64,000 nt of DNA from CAVPWP01 sp050789285 (GCF_050789285.1 NZ_JBOUVX010000002.1:124001-188000); one strand, 5' to 3'; positions 34,040-43,048 are shown, counted from the stretch's first letter. Notes: generated from the letters alone by a model not told the origin. Made by a program: numbers and translations.

Positions 34040-35146
34040 CTAGCAGGATCGGACGGCGGAAGTCGCATTCTCCTCGACGACCTCGAAGCGCTGCGCGCGA
34101 TCGCGAAGGTCGTCGAAAAGCTCTGGTCCCGTGCCGGTCATCAGGGCCTGCGCGCCAAGCGCGCAGATCTCGTCGTAAAGCGCGGCGCGGCGTTCCGCGT
34201 CGAGATGGGCCGCGACCTCGTCCAGAAGGACGATTGGCGGCGCGCCGAAATCCTCGGCAAGGGCGCGGGCGTTCGACAGGATAAGCGAGATCAGCAACGC
34301 CTTCTGCTCGCCGGTCGAACACTGGGCAGCCGCGACCCCCTTCGCCGCAAAGACAGCCGCGAGGTCTGCACGATGCGGCCCGATCAAGGTGCGACCGGCG
34401 CGCATGTCGGCCGCCCGGTTGGCGGCCAGTGCCTCGGCCAGCGCCTCTCCGCCTTCCGGGGCGTCGGCGTCCTCCGGCGCCCGCATCACAAGTTCCGCTG
34501 CGGGGAAGGCGGTTTCAGCCGCCTCTTGCGCCGCGCGAAGCCGGTCGATCGCCGCCAGGCGCGCAAGGCGGATCGCCTCGCCCGCCACGCCCATCTGCGC
34601 CTCGAGCGCCGTATACCACGGCGCGTCGCGCACCATGTCCTTGAGCAGGCGGTTGCGTTCGCGCATCGCCTTTTCATAGTCGAGCACGGCCTCGGCATGC
34701 GAGGGCTCGAACGACAGCACGATCCGGTCGAGAAAGCGCCGACGCCCGTCCGCCCCTTCGATCCAAAGCCTGTCCATCGACGGCACAAGCCAGACGATCC
34801 GCGCGATCCGCCCCAGCGCGACCTGGGGCGCGGCCTTCCCGTCGATCCGCACCTGCCGCGCCCCGCCGGCCTCGGCGAAGGTCTCGACCTCGTGAACATG
34901 ACCAAGCGAGGTCAGTTCGGCGCCGATCTTCCAGCCCAGCGCCCCGGGATGCCGGGCAAGTTCGTCGGTCGCAGCGCGGCGAAGACCCCGCCCGGGCGAC
35001 AGAAGCGACACGGCCTCGAGGATGTTGGTCTTGCCCGCACCGTTTGGCCCGAAGACTGCGACGGGCCGCCCGTCAAGCTCGAGCCTGGTCTGCAGGTGCG
35101 AGCGGAAATGCGACAGCCGCAGGCGATCGAGGGTCAGTCCGGCCAT
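34040..35146 (-). CDS. recF: DNA replication and repair protein RecF
   Basis: The 368-residue RecF helps load RecA on gapped DNA and assists restart of stalled forks. The Walker A motif is GPNGAGKT (residues 33-40). The ABC signature region is CSTGEQKALLISLILSNAR, and the Walker B region is PIVLLDEVAAHLD. An AAAGGGA ribosome site precedes the ATG. It is 37 bases downstream of dnaN and probably on the same transcript. Length is normal for alphaproteobacterial RecF. No defect seen. Confidence 0.97.
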   Translation of the reverse strand: MAGLTLDRLRLSHFRSHLQTRLELDGRPVAVFGPNGAGKTNILEAVSLLSPGRGLRRAATDELARHPGALGWKIGAELTSLGHVHEVETFAEAGGARQVRIDGKAAPQVALGRIARIVWLVPSMDRLWIEGADGRRRFLDRIVLSFEPSHAEAVLDYEKAMRERNRLLKDMVRDAPWYTALEAQMGVAGEAIRLARLAAIDRLRAAQEAAETAFPAAELVMRAPEDADAPEGGEALAEALAANRAADMRAGRTLIGPHRADLAAVFAAKGVAAAQCSTGEQKALLISLILSNARALAEDFGAPPIVLLDEVAAHLDAERRAALYDEICALGAQALMTGTGPELFDDLRDRAQRFEVVEENATSAVRSC

Positions 35147-35183
35147 GGTCCCTTTCCCGCGCCGGACCGCGCGCCTGGGCCGG

Positions 35184-36302
35184 TCAGACCCGCATCGGCA
35201 TCACGACGTAGATGGCGGATTCGTCGTTTCCTTCGCGCATGAGCGTGGGATCGCCGGCCGAATTGAACAGGAACACGGCGTTCTCGCGGTCGACCTGACT
35301 TGCGATCTCGAGGAGGTACTTGGCGTTGAAGCCGATCTCCAGATGGTCGTCGCCATAGGCGACGGCCAGTTCCTCTTCGGCCGCGCCCGCATCGGGGGCG
35401 TTGACCGAAAGGACCAGCCGGTCCTCGTCAAGCGACAGCTTCACGGCGCGCGACCGCTCGGACGACACGGTCGCGACACGGTCCACCGCCTGCGCGAATT
35501 CGCTGGCGTCGACCTCGAGCCGCCGCGCGTTCCCAACCGGGATCACGCGCGAGTAATCGGGGAAGGTGCCATCGATCACCTTCGAGGTCAGCGTGATCCC
35601 CGGCGTCGCGAAGCGCACCTTGGTCTCGCTAACCGACACGGCGATGATTGCGTCATCGTCGTCGAGAAGCTTGCGCAGTTCCGTCACGGTCTTGCGCGGA
35701 ACGATCACGCCGGGCATGCCCTCGGCCCCGGCGGGAAGATCGGCGTCGATGCGGGCAAGCCTGTGCCCGTCGGTCGCGACGCAGCGCAGGACCCGGTCGC
35801 CGCCCGCGTCGGCCACGTGCATGTAGACGCCGTTGAGGTAGTAGCGCGTTTCTTCGGTCGAGATGGCGAATTTCGACTTGTCGAACAGCCGACGCAGGAC
35901 TGGCGCCGGGGTCGAGAAGTTCGAGGCATACTCGGCCGAGGCCATGACCGGGAAGTCCTCGCGCGGAAGCGTCGCGAGCGAGAAGTTCGATCGTCCCGCC
36001 TGCACGGTGAGCCGCCCCGAGGCCCCGTCATCGCTGAGCGAGACCAGCGCGCCATCGGGCAGTTTCCGGACGATTTCGTGCAAGGTCACCGCGGCGACGG
36101 TGGTGGCGCCGGCCCGTTCGACCTTGGCGGGGGCCATGTCGACCACCTCGATGTCGAGGTCGGTGGCGCGGAAGGACACCTGGTCGCCGTCAGCCTCGAT
36201 GAGTACGTTGGCAAGGATCGGGATCGTGTTGCGCCGTTCCACCACGGACTGCGCCTGACCGACCGCCTTCAGAAGCGCGCCGCGTTCGATGCTGAACTTC
36301 AT
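35184..36302 (-). CDS. dnaN: DNA polymerase III beta sliding clamp
   Basis: The 372-residue DnaN clamp starts MKFSIERGALLKAVGQAQSVV, where the ATG at 36302 is preceded by AGGGA. Three repeated clamp domains are visible. The end ...NDESAIYVVMPMRV is the classic C-terminus. DnaN encircles DNA, tethers DNA polymerase III and also binds ImuB, DnaE2 and Hda. It is separated from dnaA by 225 bases that include a repeat-like element, and from recF by 37 bases. All family landmarks appear intact. Confidence 0.98.
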   Translation of the reverse strand: MKFSIERGALLKAVGQAQSVVERRNTIPILANVLIEADGDQVSFRATDLDIEVVDMAPAKVERAGATTVAAVTLHEIVRKLPDGALVSLSDDGASGRLTVQAGRSNFSLATLPREDFPVMASAEYASNFSTPAPVLRRLFDKSKFAISTEETRYYLNGVYMHVADAGGDRVLRCVATDGHRLARIDADLPAGAEGMPGVIVPRKTVTELRKLLDDDDAIIAVSVSETKVRFATPGITLTSKVIDGTFPDYSRVIPVGNARRLEVDASEFAQAVDRVATVSSERSRAVKLSLDEDRLVLSVNAPDAGAAEEELAVAYGDDHLEIGFNAKYLLEIASQVDRENAVFLFNSAGDPTLMREGNDESAIYVVMPMRV

Positions 36303-36445
36303 GTCCCTATTCCCTGAAAGATCCCGGGAGGCAGACCCTATCGGCCCGGCGCCGGGGTGCAAGTCTTTTCCGGACTGTCCGAAATTCGCGATTCGCGGTC
36401 AAGGCCCCGGACAGGGCGCCGGCGGGTGCGCCACGTGCCGGCCCT

Positions 36446-36490
36446 GCCGGGGCTCTGCCCCGGACCCCGAGGTATTTTTCGCCAGAAGAA
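36446..36490. repeat. Intergenic repeat-like hairpin element between dnaA and dnaN
   Basis: CCGGGGC (36447-36453) pairs with GCCCCGG (36457-36463) around TCT, followed by ACCCCGAGGTATTTTTC and GCCAGAAGAA. The string GGGGCTCTGCCCCGGACCCC followed by GGTATTT and a purine-rich tail is a pattern I recall as a dispersed intergenic repeat in Rhodobacterales genomes. Only one copy is visible here, so the dispersed nature is from memory. Confidence 0.5.
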
Positions 36491-36527
36491 CCCAGGCGGG
36501 CGCCCCCATGACCTGACGGAGGCGGCC

Positions 36528-37910
36528 TCAGGCCTCGAGCGCGCGCCGGAGAAGTTCGAGATCCTCGGCGATCTGGCTGTCGGTGGTCTTGAGCTCTTCG
36601 ATGCGGCGGACACCATGCATGACCGTGGTGTGGTCGCGCCCACCGAAGCGTCGGCCGATTTCCGGAAGGCTGCGCGAGGTCAACTGCTTGGACAGGTACA
36701 TCGCGATCTGCCGGGGGCGCGCGAAGGTGCGCACCCGTTTCGGGCCGATCAGGTCGCTGAGCCGGATGTTGAAGTGGTCCGAGACCTTGCGCTGGATTTC
36801 CTCGACGGTGATCTTGCGATCCGACGCCCGAAGGATGTCCGCCAGGCAGTCCTGCGCAAGCTCGAGCGTGATCTCGCGGCCGACAAGTTCGCCGAACGCG
36901 AAGAGCCGCATGAGCGCGCCCTCGAGCACGCGTACGTTGGTCGAGATGCGGTGAGCCAGGAATTCGAGCACGCCGTCGGCGATCTCGAGCCCCCTGAACT
37001 GGTCCGAATACTGGTCGACTTTCTGCTGCAGGATGCCAAGCCGCAGTTCGTAGTTGGTCGGATGCAGGTCGGCCACGAGGCCCGACTGAAGACGGCTGAC
37101 GATGCGGTCCTCGATGCCTGGAATCTCGGTCGGCGCGCGATCGGCCGAGATGATGATCTGCTTGTTCTGATCGACGAGGGCGTTGAAGGTGTGGAAGAAC
37201 TCTTCCTGCGTGGCATCCTTGCCGGCGATGAACTGGACATCGTCGACCATGAGCACGTCGACCGAGCGGAAGAGCTGCTTGAAGCTCATCATGTCCTTGT
37301 CGCGAAGTGCCTGGACGAAGCGGTACATGAACTGCTCGGCCGATAGATAGACGACCTTGAGGTCGGGCGAGCGGCGCTGAAGCTCCCAGGCGATGGCGTG
37401 CATCAGGTGGGTCTTGCCGAGGCCGACGCCGCCGTAGAGGAAAAGCGGATTGAACGTCACCGTCCCGCCCTCGGCCACGCGCCGCGCGGCGGCATGCGCC
37501 AGTTCGTTCGGCTTTCCCACCACGAAGGTCTCGAAGGTGAACCGCGCGTCGAGGGGGGCGCCGGGCAGTTCGGCCTCGTCCCGGCTTGGACGGGCGGCCC
37601 GGGTTGCCGATCCCGACCGCCCGGGACGTTCGGCGGCGGGCGTGGTGGACGGCGCGGCGCGGGGTTTCTCGGACGGCACCGCGAACTCGAGGCGCGAGAC
37701 GGCCGCGCCGGCCGAGCGGAGAAGTTCGAGAATCTGGTCGCCGAAATTGCGCGAAACCCAGTTGCCGATGAACTGGGTCGGGACGTGGAAGACCGCCACT
37801 CCGTCACGAAGCGCCGACAGTTCGAGCGGCTCTATCCAGTTGGTGTAGTTGTTCCTGCCGACCGTGCCCTGAAGTGACTCACGAATTGCGCCCCATGTTT
37901 CATTTGTCAT
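36528..37910 (-). CDS. dnaA: Chromosomal replication initiator protein DnaA
   Basis: The 460-residue DnaA starts MTNETWGAIRESLQG (ATG 37910). Domain I occupies about residues 1-80 and a low-complexity linker about 80-118. The AAA+ domain has Walker A GGVGLGKTH (160-168) and Walker B VLMVDDVQFIAGK. The C-terminal DNA-binding domain carries the DnaA signature GGRDHTTVMHGVRRIEEL. It binds DnaA boxes and melts the origin. A much longer in-frame extension upstream is noise. A DnaA-box-like TTTTCCACA abuts the start codon. The following gene dnaN lies 225 bases downstream. Confidence 0.98.
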   Translation of the reverse strand: MTNETWGAIRESLQGTVGRNNYTNWIEPLELSALRDGVAVFHVPTQFIGNWVSRNFGDQILELLRSAGAAVSRLEFAVPSEKPRAAPSTTPAAERPGRSGSATRAARPSRDEAELPGAPLDARFTFETFVVGKPNELAHAAARRVAEGGTVTFNPLFLYGGVGLGKTHLMHAIAWELQRRSPDLKVVYLSAEQFMYRFVQALRDKDMMSFKQLFRSVDVLMVDDVQFIAGKDATQEEFFHTFNALVDQNKQIIISADRAPTEIPGIEDRIVSRLQSGLVADLHPTNYELRLGILQQKVDQYSDQFRGLEIADGVLEFLAHRISTNVRVLEGALMRLFAFGELVGREITLELAQDCLADILRASDRKITVEEIQRKVSDHFNIRLSDLIGPKRVRTFARPRQIAMYLSKQLTSRSLPEIGRRFGGRDHTTVMHGVRRIEELKTTDSQIAEDLELLRRALEA

Positions 37911-37919
37911 TTTTCCACA
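37911..37919. promoter_or_regulatory. DnaA-box-like site touching the dnaA start codon
   Basis: TTTTCCACA differs from the consensus TTATCCACA by one base. On the minus strand it reads TGTGGAAAA directly before ATG, so DnaA binding there could compete with transcription or translation start. Single site only. Confidence 0.4.
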
Positions 37920-38504
37920 GACCTGTCCGTCTCTTCTTTTTCTCGGACCGGCGAGATGCCAGCCCCAGGGCTGTCTTGGAAAGACAGACCCCGCGTCCCG
38001 CGCGACCGATCGATCGGGGCACAGGACACGGACAGGGCGGCCTCCACGTGGTGAAGACGCCGGTCGTGCCATCCGCGTTGTCCGCGCGTCCTGCGGAAAC
38101 GTGACGACCGCCGTCCCAGGGCCGGACCCTCGGACGCTGGCGGTGCGCCACGCGCCGAAGCGCGGGCCAATGGACATGTTCGTCATGCGGCCAGACCCGG
38201 GCAGACTACCAGGTCAACCGAACGCCGTCAGGCCGATGCAGCTCGAATCCCCATTCGAACGCACACCGACGTGGACGATCGCGGCGTCAGCATTGCGCCG
38301 ACATCGGAGATTTCAGCACTGCCGACACTTGGCACGCCGTCCGTCCGACCCCGCGCTCATCCCATGTCCCCCCAAGACGATGTGAATCGCAGCGCCAAGC
38401 TAGCAACGGGTTTCGCGCCGCTGCAACAGAACTTCACGCTTGACTCAACGATTGCCGAAGCGAATCCCGCGCCGTTGCAGAATGGCCCGGTTTCCGGTGG
38501 CACA

Positions 38505-38534
38505 AATGCAAAACGCGCCCCGAAAGAGGCGCGT
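38505..38534 (-). terminator. Rho-independent terminator of rpsT
   Basis: ACGCGCC (38513-38519) pairs with GGCGCGT (38528-38534) around an eight-base loop; on the minus strand the stem is followed by TTTGCATTTG. It lies 33 bases after the rpsT stop codon. Confidence 0.75.
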
Positions 38535-38567
38535 CCGCGTTCGTTCGGCGATCGCCGCGAAAAGGCG

Positions 38568-38831
38568 TCAGCCGATGGCCTTCACGCGCGACGTCAGGCG
38601 CGAGACTTTCCGGGCAGCGGTGTTCTTGTGATAGACGCCTTTCGTGACGCCCCGCATCAGTTCGGGCTCGGCGGCACGAAGGGCGGCGGTGGCCGCGTCC
38701 TTGTCGCCAGAAGCGATCGCTTCTTCAACCTTGCGCAGGTAAGTGCGGATGCGCGAGCGGCGCGCCTTGTTCACGGCATAGCGCCGCTCGTTCTGGCGGG
38801 CGCGTTTCTTGGACTGAGGCGTGTTCGCCAT
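38568..38831 (-). CDS. rpsT: 30S ribosomal protein S20
   Basis: The 87-residue basic protein begins MANTPQSKKRARQNERR and ends VSRLTSRVKAIG, matching bacterial S20, which binds 16S rRNA in the body of the small subunit. An AAGGGGA ribosome site precedes the ATG. It has its own terminator. The gene lies between the enoyl-CoA hydratase gene and dnaA, a common arrangement in this order. A TTGACTCAATGAT motif lies about 23 bases upstream of the start, echoing one further on toward dnaA. Confidence 0.97.
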   Translation of the reverse strand: MANTPQSKKRARQNERRYAVNKARRSRIRTYLRKVEEAIASGDKDAATAALRAAEPELMRGVTKGVYHKNTAARKVSRLTSRVKAIG

Positions 38832-38853
38832 GGTTCGGATCCCCTTCGGGCAG

Positions 38854-38866
38854 TTGACTCAATGAT
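38854..38866. promoter_or_regulatory. TTGACTCAATGAT motif upstream of rpsT (second copy at 38440-38452)
   Basis: The 13-mer TTGACTCAAYGAT occurs twice within 430 bases, here and at 38440-38452 upstream of dnaA. Its TTGASTCAA core is palindromic, so it could be a regulator binding site or part of a promoter. Function is a guess. Confidence 0.35.
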
Positions 38867-38995
38867 ACGCGCCAAGTGCCCGGAACCGGGTTTCGGAACC
38901 GGTCTGATCCGGCCAAAGCGGGCCTCACGCGCATGTGTGGCGCGGCTTCTAGGGGAAATCGACGGGAAAGGAAAGCCCCCAGGAGCACAAGACGT

Positions 38996-39772
38996 CTAGC
39001 GGTCGCGAAACTGGGCTTCGCGTTTCTCGAGGAAGGCGGCCATGCCTTCGGTCTGGTCTTCCGTCGCGAACATCGCGTGAAACAGGCGCCGTTCGAACCG
39101 CAGCCCTTCCGACAGGGTAGTTTCGTAGGCCCGGTTCACCGCTTCCTTGACCGCCATGGTCGTCAGCGCCGACTTCTCGGAGATCTTCTGGGCCGCGGCC
39201 ATGGCCTCTTCCATGAGCTTCTTCGCAGGCACGACGCGGCTGACAAGACCCGAGCGCTCGGCCTCCTGGGCGTCCATGAAGCGGCCTGTAAGGTGCATCT
39301 CCATCGATTTCGACTTGCCGACGAACTTCGTCAGCCGCTGGGTTCCCCCCAGCCCCGCTACGACACCCAGGTTGATTTCGGGCTGACCGAACTTCGCCGT
39401 GTCGGCGGCGATGATGAAGTCGCACATCATGGCCAGTTCGCAGCCGCCCCCCAGGGCATAGCCGGCGACGGCGGCGATGATCGGCTTGCGGATGCGGGCG
39501 AAGTCGTCACCGACGGTTCCGAACATGTCGGACATGAAGACCTCGGCAAAGGTCCTTTCCGCCATTTCATTGATATCGGCGCCGGCCGCGAAAGCCTTTT
39601 CCGACCCGGTGATGATGATGCAGCGGACCTTGTCGTTCCGCTCGGCCTCCTGCAGCGCATCGATGAGTTCCCCCAGAAGCTCGGCATTCAGCGCATTGAG
39701 TGCATCGGGTCGATTCAGCGTGATCAGCGCGACGTAGTCTTCGATCTCGACGTTGATCGTCCGGTAAGCCAT
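38996..39772 (-). CDS. Enoyl-CoA hydratase
   Basis: The 258-residue crotonase-family enzyme hydrates trans-2-enoyl-CoA in fatty-acid beta-oxidation. Key features are ITLNRPDALNALNAELL, AFAAGADINEMAERTF (first oxyanion-hole segment) and AAVAGYALGGGCELAMMCD, which carries the first catalytic Glu. GQPEINLGVVAGLGGTQRL carries the second Glu. The C-terminus AFLEKREAQFRDR is typical. The ATG at 39772 is preceded by AGGGGAA. The gene lies between rpsT and mutM on the same strand, a frequent but functionally unlinked order in alphaproteobacteria. Confidence 0.94.
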   Translation of the reverse strand: MAYRTINVEIEDYVALITLNRPDALNALNAELLGELIDALQEAERNDKVRCIIITGSEKAFAAGADINEMAERTFAEVFMSDMFGTVGDDFARIRKPIIAAVAGYALGGGCELAMMCDFIIAADTAKFGQPEINLGVVAGLGGTQRLTKFVGKSKSMEMHLTGRFMDAQEAERSGLVSRVVPAKKLMEEAMAAAQKISEKSALTTMAVKEAVNRAYETTLSEGLRFERRLFHAMFATEDQTEGMAAFLEKREAQFRDR

Positions 39773-39835
39773 GACAAACGGGTTCCCCTGTTCCGGTCGG
39801 CGCCAAGGCATAGCACCCGGGGGCGCGCGATCAAG

Positions 39836-40687
39836 CTATCTTTGGCAGGAGGGGCAGTAGAAGCTCGAGCGTCCGGACTGCACGATCCGGGCGATCGTGC
39901 CTGTGCACCCCGGCGTCGGGCAGGCGTGCCCCTCGCGGTCGTAGACCCGGAAGGCATGCTGGAAATAGCCAAGTTCGCCATTGGTCTGGCGATGGTCGCG
40001 CAGGGACGACCCGCCCGCCTCGATCGCTTCGGACAGAACGTCGCGGATGATCGGAACAAGGGCGCGCACCCGTGGCGCCGCGATGCGGCCGGCCTTCCGG
40101 CGTGGCGATATCCCGGCCCGGAACAGCGCCTCGGAGACGTAGATGTTGCCCAGGCCCGCGACGACCCGCTGGTCAAGAAGGGCGGCCTTGATGGGCGTGT
40201 TGCGGCCCCGCAGGCGCGCCACGAGGTAATCCTCGTGAAAGGCGTTGCCGAAGGGTTCCGGCCCAAGTCCTGCCAGAAGGGGATGGTCTTCGACCGTCTC
40301 GGTCGGCGCAAGGTCCATGGCGCCGAAGCGGCGGGCGTCGTTGAACGTGACGCGGGCGCCATTGACCATGTCGAGGACGACGTGGTCGTGCTTCTCGGGG
40401 GCCGGATGGTGATGGTGGAAGCGACCCTGCATCTGACCGGAAATCAGGATGCGTCCCGACATGCCAAGGTGAAGGATCAGCGTCTCGCCCGAGCCAAGAT
40501 CGGCCAGGATGTACTTCGACCGGCGCCGCAGCCGGACGACGTGCTGGCCACTCAGCCGCTCGGCCATGCGGGGCGGAAAGGGCCAGCGCAGGTCGGGACG
40601 GCGCACCTGTGCGGATGCGATGTCCTGTCCTTCCATCACCGGCAACAGCCCGCGGCGGACCGTTTCGACCTCTGGCAGTTCGGGCAC
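39836..40687 (-). CDS. mutM: Formamidopyrimidine-DNA glycosylase
   Basis: The 283-residue Fpg/MutM removes oxidised purines such as 8-oxoguanine and cuts the abasic strand. The start is GTG at 40687, which gives an N-terminal M-PELPEVETVRRGL. The catalytic N-terminal Pro and Glu must follow the initiator Met, which fixes this start. A central NxYxxE-like region (GLGNIYVSEALFRAGI) is present. The C-terminal zinc finger CPTPGCTGTIARIV ... FYCPSCQR is complete. It is divergent from ubiE, with 86 bases between the two starts. Confidence 0.97.
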   Translation of the reverse strand: MPELPEVETVRRGLLPVMEGQDIASAQVRRPDLRWPFPPRMAERLSGQHVVRLRRRSKYILADLGSGETLILHLGMSGRILISGQMQGRFHHHHPAPEKHDHVVLDMVNGARVTFNDARRFGAMDLAPTETVEDHPLLAGLGPEPFGNAFHEDYLVARLRGRNTPIKAALLDQRVVAGLGNIYVSEALFRAGISPRRKAGRIAAPRVRALVPIIRDVLSEAIEAGGSSLRDHRQTNGELGYFQHAFRVYDREGHACPTPGCTGTIARIVQSGRSSFYCPSCQR

Positions 40688-40773
40688 GTGCGGCGATCCC
40701 TTTCCCGTGGGCGGATTGTAACCCCCCGCGACCGGCCTATAAGAAGGATGAGGTTCAAGGACAGCAAGCCCAG

Positions 40774-41517
40774 ATGAGCGAAAAGACCACGCATTTCGGC
40801 AACCGCACGGTGCCCGAGGACGAAAAAGCCGGCCTTGTGCATGGCGTCTTTTCAAGCGTGGCGTCGAAATACGACGTCATGAATGATGTGATGTCCGGGG
40901 GAATCCATCGCCTCTGGAAGGATGCGATGATGGACTGGCTTGCCCCGCGCGACGGGCAGCGGTTGCTGGATGTCGCCGGGGGCACCGGCGATATCGCCTT
41001 CCGCTTCCTCAAGCGTGCCCGGGGGGCAGAGGCGGTCGTGCTTGACCTGACCGAGGACATGCTCGAGGCCGGTCGGAGGCGGGCCGAAGCCGAACAGCTG
41101 TCAGAGCAGCTCGACTGGGTGGTGGGCGACGCGATGGCCCTGCCCTTCGAAGACGCGAGTTTCGACCGCTACACTATTTCCTTCGGCATCCGGAATGTGA
41201 CGCGGATTGCCGACGCGCTGTCCGAGGCTTTCCGCGTGTTGAAACCGGGCGGCCGGATCATCGTGCTTGAGTTCAGCCAGTTGCCGAACAAGGGGATGCA
41301 GTGGGCTTATGACCGCTATTCGTTCAACGTCATCCCCGTGATGGGCCAGGTGATCGCAGGCGATCGCGACAGCTACCAGTATCTGGTCGAATCGATCCGC
41401 AAGTTTCCCGATCAGGAAAGTTTCGCAGAGATGATCCGCACGGCCGGGTTCGAGCAGGTGAAGTATCGCAACCTCTCGATGGGGATCGCTGCGCTGCACT
41501 CGGGGTGGAAGCTCTGA
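40774..41517 (+). CDS. ubiE: Ubiquinone/menaquinone C-methyltransferase
   Basis: The 247-residue SAM-dependent methyltransferase carries the SAM-binding motif LLDVAGGTGDIAFRFL (about residues 63-78) and the UbiE signatures YDVMNDVMSGGIHRLWK and FGIRNVTRI. It methylates the benzoquinol ring in ubiquinone synthesis (or demethylmenaquinol). AAGGA lies in front of the ATG at 40774, although with a longer than usual gap. The stop at 41517 is followed by one base and then the GTG of ubiB, so the two are translated together. Confidence 0.96.
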   Translation: MSEKTTHFGNRTVPEDEKAGLVHGVFSSVASKYDVMNDVMSGGIHRLWKDAMMDWLAPRDGQRLLDVAGGTGDIAFRFLKRARGAEAVVLDLTEDMLEAGRRRAEAEQLSEQLDWVVGDAMALPFEDASFDRYTISFGIRNVTRIADALSEAFRVLKPGGRIIVLEFSQLPNKGMQWAYDRYSFNVIPVMGQVIAGDRDSYQYLVESIRKFPDQESFAEMIRTAGFEQVKYRNLSMGIAALHSGWKL

Positions 41518-41518
41518 C

Positions 41519-43048
41519 GTGAAGGGCCCCCACAACATCTGGCGGCTGGTCCGCACCGGTGCCACGCTCGAGCGGACCGGGGCGATGAAGATCGTCCTCG
41601 ACGCCTTCCGCGCACCCCGCAGTCTTCGGATCGTGGCGCGGATTCTTGGCTGGCCGTTCAAGTGGCTGGGCTATCGTGGCGACCCGTCGCTGCCCCCGGC
41701 GACACGGGCGCTGACGGCCCTTGGGCCCGCCTACATCAAGTTCGGACAGGTCCTGTCGACCCGTCCCGACGTGGTGGGCGACGAGCTTGCGATGCAGCTG
41801 CGCGTGCTTCAGGACAAGCTTCCGCCGTTTCCCACGGAAAAGGCCAAGGCGATGATCGAGGCCGAGCTTGAAGTGCCGGTCGACCGCCTGTTCTCCGAGT
41901 TCAGCGAACCCGTGGCTGCGGCCTCCATTGCGCAGGTCCACAAGGCGCGGCTGGCCTCGGACGGAAAGCTCGTCGCGGTCAAGGTCCTGCGACCGAAGAT
42001 CGAAAAGGCCTTCCGCAAGGACGTCGATGCCTTCTACCTCGCCGCCCGCATGATCGAGATCCTGGCCCCCGCGACGCGGCGCCTGCGGCCGACCGACGTG
42101 ATCGCACATTTCGAGGGCGTCGTGATGGGCGAACTGGACCTTCGGCTCGAAACGTCTGCCGCGGCCGAGTTCGCGGCGCTGACGGCGCGGGATGACGGGT
42201 TCTCGGTCCCGCAGGTCGAATGGTTCCTTTGTTCGCGCCGGGTCATGACGCTGGACTGGGTCGAGGGGATCGCGCTAGGCGAGGTCGCCGAAATCGATGC
42301 GGCCGGGCATGATCGCGCCGTCTTGGGCGAGCGTGTGCTGACCCTCTTTCTCCGTCATGCGCTACGCGACGGCTATTTCCACGCGGACATGCATCAGGGA
42401 AACCTGAAGGTCGCGCCGAACGGCGATATCGTCGCACTCGACTTCGGAATCATGGGCCGGATCGACGAGTACACGCGCCGCGTCTATGCCGAGATCCTGT
42501 TCGGCTTCATCCGCAAGGATTATCGCCGCGTGGCCGAAGTGCATTTCGAAGCCGGCTACGTTCCCGCCGACCGCGATATCGACGAATTCGCGCGCGCGCT
42601 CCGGTCCGTGGGGGAACCGATCTTCGGGATGGACGCCACGCGCATCTCAATGGGACGGCTTCTCAACTATCTCTTCGAGGTGACCGAACGCTTCGGCATG
42701 GAAACGCGGACCGAGTTGATCCTGCTGCAACGGACGATGGTGGTCGTCGAAGGCGTCGCGCGCACGCTCAACCCGCACATTAACATCTGGAAAGTCGCCC
42801 ATCCGATCGTCGAGGAATACATCCGCGAGAATGTCGGACCGCGCGCCTTCCTGCGCGACATGGCTCGGACCGTGCGGGTGCTGGCACGATTCGGGCCGAA
42901 GCTGCCCGAACTGACCGAAGCCCTGCTGGTGCGGCAGAACATGGCACCGCCCCCGCCCGAACCCGCCGCGCGCTGGCGGCCGGCCGCCTACATGGCAGCG
43001 GGAGCCGGGCTTGCGCTGGTGGCCATCGGTCTGATCGGGCGCCTCTAG
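41519..43048 (+). CDS. ubiB: Ubiquinone biosynthesis protein UbiB (ABC1/ADCK atypical kinase-like)
   Basis: A 509-residue protein of the UbiB family, needed for ubiquinone synthesis and probably acting in lipid or quinone handling through atypical kinase/ATPase activity. The KxGQ motif is in YIKFGQVLSTRPDVVG (residues about 74-77). VAAASIAQVHKARL supplies the modified glycine/alanine loop. The catalytic region GYFHADMHQGNLKVAP and VALDFGIMGRID (DFG-like) are intact. The C-terminal segment AAGAGLALVAIGLIGRL is a membrane anchor. The GTG start at 41519 is set by coupling to ubiE. It is convergent with flgD, which ends 4 bases away. Confidence 0.96.
   Translation: MKGPHNIWRLVRTGATLERTGAMKIVLDAFRAPRSLRIVARILGWPFKWLGYRGDPSLPPATRALTALGPAYIKFGQVLSTRPDVVGDELAMQLRVLQDKLPPFPTEKAKAMIEAELEVPVDRLFSEFSEPVAAASIAQVHKARLASDGKLVAVKVLRPKIEKAFRKDVDAFYLAARMIEILAPATRRLRPTDVIAHFEGVVMGELDLRLETSAAAEFAALTARDDGFSVPQVEWFLCSRRVMTLDWVEGIALGEVAEIDAAGHDRAVLGERVLTLFLRHALRDGYFHADMHQGNLKVAPNGDIVALDFGIMGRIDEYTRRVYAEILFGFIRKDYRRVAEVHFEAGYVPADRDIDEFARALRSVGEPIFGMDATRISMGRLLNYLFEVTERFGMETRTELILLQRTMVVVEGVARTLNPHINIWKVAHPIVEEYIRENVGPRAFLRDMARTVRVLARFGPKLPELTEALLVRQNMAPPPPEPAARWRPAAYMAAGAGLALVAIGLIGRL

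Larger units (their letters stand above)
37911..38567. other. Long non-coding region between dnaA and rpsT
   Basis: No gene is seen in these 657 bases. It should contain the dnaA promoter. At its left end TTTTCCACA (37911-37919) matches the DnaA box TTATCCACA at eight of nine bases and touches the dnaA start codon. I found no cluster of DnaA boxes and no obvious AT-rich unwinding element, so an origin here is not supported. The motif TTGACTCAACGAT lies at 38440-38452. The rpsT terminator occupies the right end. Confidence 0.55.

Noticed and set aside
37911..38567. Origin of replication between dnaA and rpsT
   Set aside because: Only one imperfect DnaA box and no AT-rich unwinding stretch; not enough to call oriC.
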